This document shows positions 52,454 through 59,785 of a stretch of DNA of 64,000 bases, piece by piece. The notes beneath the pieces are model-generated. The model saw nothing but the letters and a program-made list of their open reading frames with translations, ran no database searches and had not been told where the DNA came from. The first letter of the stretch is position 1; every line of letters starts with the position of its first letter. This stretch comes from Gottschalkiaceae bacterium SANA (GTDB lineage: Bacteria; Bacillota; Clostridia; Tissierellales; GPF-1). The position numbers were made by a program, and so were the translations under genes. The stretch is from the NCBI GenBank assembly GCA_036323355.1, contig AP028876.1, forward strand, positions 1,240,001-1,304,000, in the 5' to 3' direction.

Positions 52454-53952
52454 CAATGGATCAGTGGATGAAAAATCAAATGGAAGCGCAAGTTGCAGAG
52501 GAACGGACAACATCAAATATACAGTGCCTTGATTTTTCTATCTTTAAAGAGTCGATGGATGATCAAACGAAGAAGATTGATATTGCCATGTCGATTGCTG
52601 AAATTCAAACGGCATTCGATAAGGGGATTTTCACGAGCGAGGAGCTAGTGATAGCCTATATTAAAGAGATCGAGAAAAGGCAAGAATACCATGCGGTGCT
52701 TGCCCTCAATCCAGATGTTCTAGAGGAAGCGAGAATGTATGATCAAGCACGAATTAATGGCGTTCACCTGGGCGACTTGCATGGTATACCGATCTTGTTA
52801 AAGGATAATATCGGCACGAAAGCGCCTTTGCAGACAACAGCCGGCGCAGTTGTGTTAAAGAATGCAGTCCGAGAAGAGGATGCAATTTTGGTGCAGCAGT
52901 TGAAGGCTGAAGGTGCTATCGTTCTGGGGAAAACTAATCTTAGCGAATGGGCGAATTTTATGTCACAACCCAGCATTAATGGATTTTCAACCCTGGGTGG
53001 CTATACCCATAATGCCCATGGTGATTTTGATGTCAGTGGATCTAGTTCCGGATCGGCTTGCGGCATGGCCCTTCATTTAGCAGCGGCGACACTGGGGTCC
53101 GAAACAGCTGGTTCGATTATTTCTCCTGCAAGCCAAAATGGCGTTGTTGGTTTTAAACCTGCCTGGGGGCGGGTCAGCACCGAGGGTGTGGTTCCTATTG
53201 CGGGATCTTTGGATGTAGTTGGTCCCATAACAGGTTGCGTAAAAGATGCTGCTTTGGTGTATTCTGGCATGCAAGCTGATTTTGATGCAAGAGAAGTGAA
53301 ATGGTCGAAGGATGCTCTTAAAGGAAAACGAATTGGATTTGTAACAGGCCATTTAATAGAAGAGGATATTCGTAAAGGGACGGATGCAATTCTTGATCAG
53401 CTGAAATTGGACTTGGAGTCTACTGGGGCGGAAGTGATCGAAATCCCGATTGAACAGGATGCAGTTGCTTTAGATATTCTTCCGGTTTTGTTTAATGAGA
53501 TGAAATCTGGAATTAATGCATATTTGGATAGCCTAGGTGAGGGAGCGCCCGTGAAGACTTTGGGTGAAATTTTGGCATATAACCAAGCTGATTTAAAAAA
53601 TCGTGCCCCCTATGGTCAGGCATTACTAGAGGAATCTAATCAAATAGAAATTTCTCAAATAGACGCTCAAGCCTTGGTTGCTAAAAATAGGGCTCTTACT
53701 CAATCTGCCTTAGCTAAAGCGCTTAATTCTGTTGATATGATTGTATCCATTGGAACGGAACTTACAACCATGTATGCTATGGCAGGTACGCCAGCACTTA
53801 CGATTCCAGCGGGTAAACGAGAATCAGGAGAACCTGTAGGGGCTACCTTTATGGTAGGAGAAAACGATACATCAGATCTGTTTAGATACGGATATGCCTA
53901 TGAGCAGAGTAGACAGGAGGATACGCATGGAAGTCATTGCGATCCATTGTAA
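52450..53952 (+). CDS. Amidase signature family protein
   Basis: 500 residues. The Ser-cisSer-Lys triad of amidase signature enzymes is visible: Lys118 in ILLKDNIG, Ser198 in SGSSSGSA and Ser222 in GSETAGSI (24 residues apart, as in the family). The first 45 residues, with an MDQWMKNQMEAQ start, are extra. The family hydrolyses amides; GatA is excluded by context, as no gatB or gatC gene is near. The last 26 bases overlap the FNR/CRP-type regulator gene. GGAGGATAG lies before ATG 52450. Confidence 0.88.
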   Translation: MTMDQWMKNQMEAQVAEERTTSNIQCLDFSIFKESMDDQTKKIDIAMSIAEIQTAFDKGIFTSEELVIAYIKEIEKRQEYHAVLALNPDVLEEARMYDQARINGVHLGDLHGIPILLKDNIGTKAPLQTTAGAVVLKNAVREEDAILVQQLKAEGAIVLGKTNLSEWANFMSQPSINGFSTLGGYTHNAHGDFDVSGSSSGSACGMALHLAAATLGSETAGSIISPASQNGVVGFKPAWGRVSTEGVVPIAGSLDVVGPITGCVKDAALVYSGMQADFDAREVKWSKDALKGKRIGFVTGHLIEEDIRKGTDAILDQLKLDLESTGAEVIEIPIEQDAVALDILPVLFNEMKSGINAYLDSLGEGAPVKTLGEILAYNQADLKNRAPYGQALLEESNQIEISQIDAQALVAKNRALTQSALAKALNSVDMIVSIGTELTTMYAMAGTPALTIPAGKRESGEPVGATFMVGENDTSDLFRYGYAYEQSRQEDTHGSHCDPL

Positions 53953-54640
53953 TCAGTGCAGGGAACGATATTGTACCCAGAAAGTATCAATTTTTGCAGG
54001 ACTCAGCGTAGATGAAAATGCAGAGGTTCATGGATTGATTCAACGGCTCTCCTTTAAAAAGGGGGAGTTGCTTGCCTTGGATGGTCAGCCTTATGATCGC
54101 TTGATGATTGTACATGGAGGTCGATTAAAGGCTTACCGAGACACGGCGGATGGGAAGCAACAAATCTTGCATCTATTTGGACCAGGAGATTTTTTAGGTG
54201 AACGATCTTTGTTTACTGAAACAAATTCCGCTTATACGGTGGAGGCTTTAACGGATGTTGCGGTTTGTACCATTCCAAGTATAGCTTTTCAAGAACTCTT
54301 AGATGACTATCCATCGATTGCGAAAAAAATCCTAGAAACCCTATCTGATCGACTGTCTCATATGGAGCGGACAATTGAATCTATGGGGGCGAAGACCATC
54401 GACAAGCGTGTAAGTGCGGTGCTTGTGGATTTTACTGAGAAGTTTGGAAAATGGCAAGGCGATCAGTATGAACTGGAGCTGCCCTTGAACCGTGAGGGGA
54501 TTGCCAACTATATTGGACTAACACGTGAAACGGTCACCAGAAAAATGAAGCGATTGGAGCGGGATGGATTGATTCGTGCTGTTGGAAATAAAAAAATCGA
54601 AATCCTGGATTGGAAGGCTTTGCGGGATAGTGGAGAATAA
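53927..54640 (+). CDS. CRP/FNR family regulator with FNR-like cysteines and CRP-like recognition helix
   Basis: 237 residues. N-terminal Cys8-x2-Cys11-x4-Cys16 plus Cys114 in DVAVCTIPS match in place the four [4Fe-4S] ligands of FNR (C20, C23, C29, C122). A cNMP-type beta-barrel (about 20-130), a dimer helix (about 130-160) and a winged helix follow. The recognition helix LTRETVTRKMKRL has the R-E-T-V-x-R pattern of CRP, which reads TGTGA half-sites. AGGAGG precedes ATG 53927, inside the amidase gene end. It is probably an oxygen- or NO-sensitive activator; a TGTGA-N6-TCACA site follows the gene at 54660. Confidence 0.88.
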   Translation: MEVIAIHCNQCRERYCTQKVSIFAGLSVDENAEVHGLIQRLSFKKGELLALDGQPYDRLMIVHGGRLKAYRDTADGKQQILHLFGPGDFLGERSLFTETNSAYTVEALTDVAVCTIPSIAFQELLDDYPSIAKKILETLSDRLSHMERTIESMGAKTIDKRVSAVLVDFTEKFGKWQGDQYELELPLNREGIANYIGLTRETVTRKMKRLERDGLIRAVGNKKIEILDWKALRDSGE

Positions 54641-54656
54641 TCTTAAATAACTTGAA

Positions 54657-54683
54657 AACTGTGATGTATTTCACAGTTTTTTT
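54657..54683 (+). terminator. Terminator-like hairpin after the FNR/CRP-type gene
   Basis: AACTGTGA / TCACAGTT arms (54657-54664 and 54671-54678) followed by seven T. The same bases make the CRP-type operator, so this element may do two jobs. Confidence 0.65.
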
Positions 54684-54702
54684 CCTTGTTTACGGGTAAA
54701 AT
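54660..54702 (+). promoter_or_regulatory. TGTGA-N6-TCACA activator site and -10 of the DUF438 gene
   Basis: TGTGA-TGTATT-TCACA (54660-54675) is a perfect CRP-type consensus. A -10 TAAAAT is at 54697-54702 with no good -35. With transcription starting about 7 bases after the -10 (near 54709), the site centre (54667.5) falls at -41.5, the class II activator position. The FNR/CRP-type protein just upstream has the matching recognition helix. Confidence 0.65.
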
Positions 54703-54732
54703 GACATCAAGACATTGAAAAGGAGGATTATG

Positions 54733-55971
54733 ATGAGTGAGATGATTAACAATCGCCAAGAGAGACAGAAGATGTTAAAGCAATTGATTCTTGAATTGCA
54801 TGGTGGTGCATCTGTGGAGGCGGTGCAGGAACGATTTGGCAAGTTGATTGAAGGTGTATCGGCAACAGAGATTTCGGAGATGGAGCAGAAACTCATTCAA
54901 GAAGGCATGCCAGTTGAGGAAGTGCGACGATTATGCGATGTTCATGCAGCTGTATTTAAAGGATCTATCGAAGAAATCCATGGCACCCAGGAAGCTACTA
55001 AGATTCCGGGTCATCCACTTCATACCTTTTTTCAAGAAAATCGTGCCTTGGAAGAATGGTTTATGGACCGCTTGCAACCCGCAATGATTCGATGGATGGG
55101 TGCACCTGAGGGAAAATATCGAGAAGACTTGATTCTGCTTTTTGAGGAATTGAAGGGCATTCATACCCATTACTCTCGGAAAGAGAATTTGATGTTTCCC
55201 TTATTGGAGCGCTATGAAATTACTGCACCGCCTAAAGTAATGTGGGGCGTTCATGATGAGATTCGAGGAAAAATTAAAGAAGCAATTCGTTCCATTAAGG
55301 ATGGTGGAACACCAGCAAGCCTGAGAGAATCGCAATTGGAACCCTTGATCCATCAGATTAAGGAGATGATTTTCAAGGAAGAGAGTATTCTTTTTCCGAT
55401 GGCGATTGATACCCTGACAGAGGATGAGTGGTTGGAGATTGCTGATAGCAGTGCGGAAATTGGATTCTTCTTGTTTACACCAACGGTGATTTGGAAACCC
55501 GAAAGAAAATTAGAGAATCTTTTACAGATGGAGCCGGAAGAGACCACGCTTATGGGTGAGGTAAAATTTGATGCCGGTGCCATGACACCGGAAGAAATAA
55601 ATGCCATATTGAATACGGTGCCGCTGGACATGACCTTTGTGGATAAGAATGGATTGGTCAAATATTTTACTCAGGGAAAAGAGCGTGTCTTTGACCGTCC
55701 AAAAACAATTCTGGGACGACACGTATCAAATTGTCATCCGCCTGCAAGTGTGCATATCGTTGAGAAGATTGTTGAAGATCTAGAGGCAGGTAGACGTGAT
55801 CATGTTGATTTTTGGATCCGTATGGGACCGAAGTTTGTTATGATTCGATATTTTGCGGTTAGAAATGCGGAAAAAGACTTCTTGGGTGTTTTAGAAGTGA
55901 CGCAAAATATTCAACCGATTCAGGAGATTAGAGGAGAGAAGAGGCTATTGTCTGAAGAGGAAACAAAATAA
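54733..55971 (+). CDS. DUF438-hemerythrin-PAS domain protein
   Basis: 412 residues. An N-terminal DUF438 module (about 10-75), then a hemerythrin-like HHE cation-binding domain (about 90-230) with His residues in HPLHTFF, GIHTHYSRKENLMFPLLE, WGVHDEI and FKEESILFP that can form a di-iron O2- or NO-binding site, and a C-terminal PAS domain (about 295-405) with LGRHVSNCHPP. It is probably a cytoplasmic gas or redox sensor or O2/NO-handling protein. ATG 54733 is 6 bases from AGGAGG. Its promoter has a CRP-type site likely used by the regulator upstream. Confidence 0.9.
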   Translation: MSEMINNRQERQKMLKQLILELHGGASVEAVQERFGKLIEGVSATEISEMEQKLIQEGMPVEEVRRLCDVHAAVFKGSIEEIHGTQEATKIPGHPLHTFFQENRALEEWFMDRLQPAMIRWMGAPEGKYREDLILLFEELKGIHTHYSRKENLMFPLLERYEITAPPKVMWGVHDEIRGKIKEAIRSIKDGGTPASLRESQLEPLIHQIKEMIFKEESILFPMAIDTLTEDEWLEIADSSAEIGFFLFTPTVIWKPERKLENLLQMEPEETTLMGEVKFDAGAMTPEEINAILNTVPLDMTFVDKNGLVKYFTQGKERVFDRPKTILGRHVSNCHPPASVHIVEKIVEDLEAGRRDHVDFWIRMGPKFVMIRYFAVRNAEKDFLGVLEVTQNIQPIQEIRGEKRLLSEEETK

Positions 55972-55986
55972 AGAAAGAGTTTTAAT

Positions 55987-56015
55987 AGTAAGCGCGAATT
56001 TTGCGCTTACTTTTT
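55987..56015 (+). terminator. Terminator after the DUF438 gene
   Basis: AGTAAGCGC / GCGCTTACT arms (55987-55995 and 56003-56011) and a T run. Confidence 0.85.
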
Positions 56016-56042
56016 CTGTTAAAAGAATTTTCTGAAAATGAC

Positions 56043-56088
56043 TTGACAAATTCAAAGAGGTGAATATAATGGTATTAACAGTGTTAAT
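56043..56088 (+). promoter_or_regulatory. Promoter and operator of the flavodoxin-TetR unit
   Basis: TTGACA (56043-56048), 16 bases, TATAAT (56065-56070), then the perfect inverted repeat ATTAACA-G-TGTTAAT (56074-56088) at the transcription start. The TetR protein encoded second in the unit is the likely binder. Confidence 0.75.
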
Positions 56089-56120
56089 TAAATGAATATC
56101 GTTAATAAATGGAGGGAATA

Positions 56121-56609
56121 ATGAAAACTGCAATTCTATATGGATCAAAGTATGGAGCAACAGAATGCTGCGCAAAGAAAATTGCAAGTGAAATCAATGG
56201 ACAAGTGGAACTGATTAATCTTTTAGAAAAAAAGCCGCATCTCATGAGCGGATATGATTTTGTGCTGATGGGGGGAGCCGTCTATGCGGGAAAAATGGCA
56301 GATGATGTGATTCATGGAATCAAAGGCTTGCAATTAGGGAAGACTCCTTACGGGCTTTTTATTTGTTGCAAAGACGATGCAGAAAAGGCTGAAGGCTATT
56401 TACGATTCAATCTTGGCGATAAGCTCGTAAATGGGGCGATTATCTTTGAGCATCTGGGTCATGCAATAAATTTGGATAATATGAATGTCTTTCTTAAAAT
56501 CGCTATGAGATCAATGTTCAAGATTAAAGAGAGTTATTCTGATTTCAATTCGGCTGCCATTCATCGAGTGGCGAATCAAGTGAATCGCATGGAAATCAGC
56601 CATGGGTAA
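56121..56609 (+). CDS. Flavodoxin domain protein (HemG-like)
   Basis: 162 residues. Flavodoxin start MKTAILYGSKYGATECCAKKIA with the phosphate loop GSKYGAT (about 8-14), then FVLMGGAVYAGK (about 51-62) for the second FMN loop and GLFICCKDD. The loop pattern resembles the HemG/protoporphyrinogen-oxidase-type flavodoxins. GGAGGG precedes ATG 56121. It overlaps the TetR gene by 8 bases and is co-expressed with an FMN-binding membrane protein, so it probably takes part in a small redox system. Confidence 0.85.
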   Translation: MKTAILYGSKYGATECCAKKIASEINGQVELINLLEKKPHLMSGYDFVLMGGAVYAGKMADDVIHGIKGLQLGKTPYGLFICCKDDAEKAEGYLRFNLGDKLVNGAIIFEHLGHAINLDNMNVFLKIAMRSMFKIKESYSDFNSAAIHRVANQVNRMEISHG

Positions 56610-57195
56610 CAAAGAGATTCAAATTCAACGTATGAAAGGGTATTTTCTTGATGCCGCCAAGGAAATTTTGGCAGAAGAAGGAGTCAAGAAAATTTCGGTT
56701 CGAAAGGTTGGCGATCGGGCAGGATACTCATATGCCACAATTTACAATTATTTTAAGGATTTAAATGAGCTTCTGATCTATTGTTTGGCTGATATGCTGG
56801 AAGACGCCTATCGTGAGCTGCTTGAAGAAAAAGAAGAAGGCTTGGACCCGAGAGATCAGTTGATTCGGTATGGAGAACGGTACTTTTTGTACTTTTCAGA
56901 GAATCCGGTCCTTTTTCAATTGCTCTTTGTCGAAGATCTGGGAGCAACACCGGAAGAGGTAACGGCAAAAATGAGTGATATGCCATCGGTTGGACACTTG
57001 CTGATGGAATGTATTTCAGCCTGTGCCAAAATTGGGTACATAAGGAATGATGAAGTTGAGTTACTAGCGGAACTTTTGGTTGCCTCGATTCACGGAAAGT
57101 TGTTATTTTATTTAAAGCGGAGAAGCCTCGAGCCGCAAGATGTGATTCTTGGGAAGATTAGAAGTGAAATTCAATATTTAATTGGGAGTATGTGA
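56602..57195 (+). CDS. TetR family transcriptional regulator
   Basis: 197 residues. Helix-turn-helix at about 20-65 (ISVRKVGDRAGYSYATIYNYFKDLNELL) and a helical ligand domain. It overlaps both the flavodoxin gene (8 bases) and the FMN-binding gene (TGATG), so all three are translated together. Likely controls its own unit through the ATTAACA-TGTTAAT repeat. Confidence 0.9.
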   Translation: MGNKEIQIQRMKGYFLDAAKEILAEEGVKKISVRKVGDRAGYSYATIYNYFKDLNELLIYCLADMLEDAYRELLEEKEEGLDPRDQLIRYGERYFLYFSENPVLFQLLFVEDLGATPEEVTAKMSDMPSVGHLLMECISACAKIGYIRNDEVELLAELLVASIHGKLLFYLKRRSLEPQDVILGKIRSEIQYLIGSM

Positions 57196-57581
57196 TGAAA
57201 CGATTACGGAAAATTGGAATGATTCTATTGGTCTTGGTAGTTTTGTTTGCTGGAGGGACCTGGATGATTGCGGGACAGTTGTCAAAGAAAATTAACAAAG
57301 AGATTCAAATCGGTGAAATGAATTTGGATGGGATGGAAGACGGTGTATACATGGCTTCTTATGTGTACAATGAAGCAATGGGGGCGACGGTCGTTGTGAC
57401 TGTGGTCGATCATCAGATCGGAGAAATTGCCATTGAAGAACATAAAAGTGGATTGGGGAGCAAAGCTGAGCAGATTGTTGATCGAGTTATCGACCAGCAA
57501 AGCTTGCAAGTGGATGCAATTTCTGGCGCGACAGGAAGTAGTAAGATTATATTAAAGGCGATTGAAACGGCTCTACAATAG
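57195..57581 (+). CDS. Membrane-anchored FMN-binding domain protein
   Basis: 128 residues. One N-terminal membrane segment (about 9-27), then an FMN-binding domain of the RnfG/NqrC type: DGVYMASYVYNEAMGATVVVTVVD and the SGATGSSKIILKAIETAL end, in which the second Thr-like position (SGATGSS) is where the family links FMN covalently. The domain would lie outside the membrane. ATG 57195 overlaps the TetR stop. With the cytoplasmic flavodoxin it suggests a small trans-membrane or membrane-side flavin electron route. Confidence 0.85.
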   Translation: MKRLRKIGMILLVLVVLFAGGTWMIAGQLSKKINKEIQIGEMNLDGMEDGVYMASYVYNEAMGATVVVTVVDHQIGEIAIEEHKSGLGSKAEQIVDRVIDQQSLQVDAISGATGSSKIILKAIETALQ

Positions 57582-57624
57582 CGATGTATAACAATGGATC
57601 TATAAGTGAAAAAGGAATAAGAAA

Positions 57625-57685
57625 GGCCATAATTCTAACGTTTGTTGTTTTTTTAACAAACCATTGTAGAAGTATGGCCCTTTTT
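57625..57685 (+). terminator. Long terminator hairpin
   Basis: GGCCATA / TATGGCC outer arms (57625-57631 and 57673-57679), inner TTTGTT / AACAAA, and a T tract after. The stem spans about 55 bases. Confidence 0.75.
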
Positions 57686-57723
57686 GATAAGATTATTTGT
57701 TAAAAATTAAATTATATAAACAA

Positions 57724-57784
57724 TTGAATAATTAGAAAATAGAGAGTACAATGAATTTAGATGTTAGTCGGTCGGTTGGCCGAC
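57724..57784 (+). promoter_or_regulatory. Promoter and operator 1 of the TetR/AOR module
   Basis: TTGAAT (57724-57729), 17 bases, TACAAT (57747-57752). The operator GTCGGT-TG-GCCGAC (57771-57784), within GTCGGTCGGTTGGCCGAC (57767-57784), lies at about +10 to +25. The same motif recurs at 58402. Confidence 0.75.
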
Positions 57785-57801
57785 AAAAAGGTGGGAATGA
57801 A

Positions 57802-58368
57802 ATGGGGCAAAAAGAAAGTAAGAGAAATATTAAAGAAGATATTCTTGTGGTGGCAAGCGAATTGATGATGCGTAAAGGTGTAAAGGAAACGAGTCTGAAA
57901 GATATTGCTAATGCAGTGGGCATTAGTAAGGGAACACTTTATTATCATTTTTCATCGAAGGATGATATGATTTTTGAGATTGCTGATAAGCATCTTACTG
58001 AAGTAACCGATCGACTGGGACAATGGGTTGAGAATATTGATAACGATGCAAGTTTTGAACATGTATTGTCTATTGTGATTGAACGAGTATCGAATCTTGA
58101 GACACGTTCAACGCTTCATATCTATTTGCTAGGTGAAGCCATTATGAATAATGAAACGCTTCGACTGCGTTTCAAGATGAAATATAATGAGTGGTTTAAA
58201 TTGGTTGAAACGACATTAAAGAGTCACTTACAAGAGAAAAAGATTGACGTCAAGGTCTTGTCTTTCTTGGTCGTGGCGATTCTTGATGGATATAGTATTC
58301 AGAAATTGGTTGGTATAGAGGGAGTGCCATTCGAAGGAACTGCAAAAATGATTGCCAGTATCGAATAG
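57802..58368 (+). CDS. TetR family regulator of the alcohol/aldehyde module
   Basis: 188 residues from ATG 57802, which has AAGGTGG 7 bases upstream. The frame opens at ATG 57751, but that codon overlaps the -10, so it cannot be the main start. Helix-turn-helix at about 15-60 (TSLKDIANAVGISKGTLYYHFSSKDDMIF) and a helical ligand domain. Two matching operators, one in its own leader and one before the alcohol dehydrogenase gene, suggest it represses itself and the operon that follows. The ligand may be an alcohol, aldehyde or acyl derivative; this is inference. Confidence 0.9.
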   Translation: MGQKESKRNIKEDILVVASELMMRKGVKETSLKDIANAVGISKGTLYYHFSSKDDMIFEIADKHLTEVTDRLGQWVENIDNDASFEHVLSIVIERVSNLETRSTLHIYLLGEAIMNNETLRLRFKMKYNEWFKLVETTLKSHLQEKKIDVKVLSFLVVAILDGYSIQKLVGIEGVPFEGTAKMIASIE

Positions 58369-58401
58369 TGTTGTTACATAATAGTAATTTCATCCTTGTT
58401 A

Positions 58402-58418
58402 TCGGTCGGTTGACCGAC
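58402..58418. promoter_or_regulatory. Operator 2 of the TetR/AOR module
   Basis: GTCGGT-TG-ACCGAC (58405-58418) is a perfect inverted repeat, and the longer TCGGTCGGTTG-x-CCGAC is shared with operator 1 except for one base. It covers TTGACC, a possible -35 for the alcohol dehydrogenase operon; no clear -10 is seen at 17 bases. The rest of the 183-base gap shows no gene. Confidence 0.8.
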
Positions 58419-58551
58419 TGATGTTTTTAATAATGAGTAGCTGAATTTCGAAAAGTCGATATTTCCCAAACCAGAAATTAATTTTCTAGTGGGTCCTGAT
58501 TGTATGAGAAATGAAAGTTAAGATGGATTTTATTTTAAGGAGGAATCATAG

Positions 58552-59751
58552 ATGAATAAACTGTATTGTAGATCTTTTCAACAGATGATGCGAGTTGGTA
58601 TGCCCTTGATGCCATGGCGGAAGCCTGAGTTGTTGGAAGGAGAAGGAAGCCTTAAAAAACTTCCGGCATTGATCAAGAGTAAGGGGATTGGAAAAGTATT
58701 AATTGTAACAGACAAAGTGATCGCTTCACTTGGTTTGATGGATCCGATGCTGGAGAGTATGAAAAATGAAGGTGTGCAATACAAAATCTATGACAAAACA
58801 GTTCCCAATCCGACCATTGACAATATTGAAGAGGCCCTGCTTTTATACAAAGCCAATCATTGTGAAGGGATCATTGCATTTGGTGGCGGATCTGCCATGG
58901 ATTGTGCAAAAGGGGTAGGGGCTCGAGTCGCAAGGCCAAAGAAAACGATTCCCCAACTTAAAGGGATGATTAAGGTTAGAAAAGCATTGCCGCCACTTTG
59001 TGCCATACCGACAACGGCTGGTACGGGAAGTGAGACGACTATTGCAGCCGTCATAACAAATAGCAGAACCCATGAAAAATATGCCGTCAATGATTTCGCC
59101 TTGATCCCGCATTATGCTGTACTTGATCCATTAGTTACGATTGGTCTTCCGCCACATATAACATCGACAACAGGCATGGATGCCTTGACGCATGCAGTTG
59201 AGGCATATATTGGGCAAAGTAATACCGAGGAAACCAGACGAATGGCGATTGATGCAACAAAGTTGATATTTGAAAACGTCTATACCGCATATTCTGATGG
59301 CATCAATATTGAAGCGCGGAAAAATATGCAAATGGCAGCTTATTATGCAGGTGTTGCCTTTACCCGTGCTTATGTTGGATATGTTCACGCGGTTGCCCAT
59401 ACCTTGGGTGGATTCTATGGCGTTCCACATGGATTGGCAAATGCGGTTATACTCCCCTATGTTTTGGAACAATTTGGAGAATCGGTACACAAGCCTCTTT
59501 CAGAGTTGGCTGATGCTGTGAAAATCACAAAATCATCAGATTCAGAGGAGCAGAAGGCAAGAAAATTTATTGAAGCCATAAAGGAACTCAATAAGAAAAT
59601 GGAAATTCCAAATAAGGTAACAGGTATATTGGACAAGGATATACCAATTATGGTTGAACGCGCAGATAAAGAGGCCAATCCACTTTATCCGGTTCCAAGG
59701 TTAATGGATAAAAATGAACTCAGTGGGATCTACAAACTGATTATGGCTTAG
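58552..59751 (+). CDS. Iron-containing alcohol dehydrogenase
   Basis: 399 residues. GGGSAMDCAKGV (about 104-115) binds NAD(P); TTAGTGSETT (about 154-163) and the iron-ligand segments GMDALTHAVEAYI (about 205-217) and GYVHAVAHTLGGFYGVPHGLANAVILP (about 276-302, with the ligand His) mark the group III metal-dependent alcohol dehydrogenase family. It interconverts alcohol and aldehyde in the cytoplasm. AAGGAGG precedes ATG 58552. The AOR gene starts 34 bases downstream, so alcohol would be oxidised to acid through the aldehyde, or the reverse. Confidence 0.93.
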   Translation: MNKLYCRSFQQMMRVGMPLMPWRKPELLEGEGSLKKLPALIKSKGIGKVLIVTDKVIASLGLMDPMLESMKNEGVQYKIYDKTVPNPTIDNIEEALLLYKANHCEGIIAFGGGSAMDCAKGVGARVARPKKTIPQLKGMIKVRKALPPLCAIPTTAGTGSETTIAAVITNSRTHEKYAVNDFALIPHYAVLDPLVTIGLPPHITSTTGMDALTHAVEAYIGQSNTEETRRMAIDATKLIFENVYTAYSDGINIEARKNMQMAAYYAGVAFTRAYVGYVHAVAHTLGGFYGVPHGLANAVILPYVLEQFGESVHKPLSELADAVKITKSSDSEEQKARKFIEAIKELNKKMEIPNKVTGILDKDIPIMVERADKEANPLYPVPRLMDKNELSGIYKLIMA

Positions 59752-59785
59752 TCCTTTTGTGTTAAAGTGAGTGGAGGTTTGTATA

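Noticed and set aside
57751-57801. Longer start for the TetR gene of the AOR module
   Set aside because: ATG 57751 overlaps the TACAAT -10 and the extra codons cover the operator; ATG 57802 has a ribosome site.
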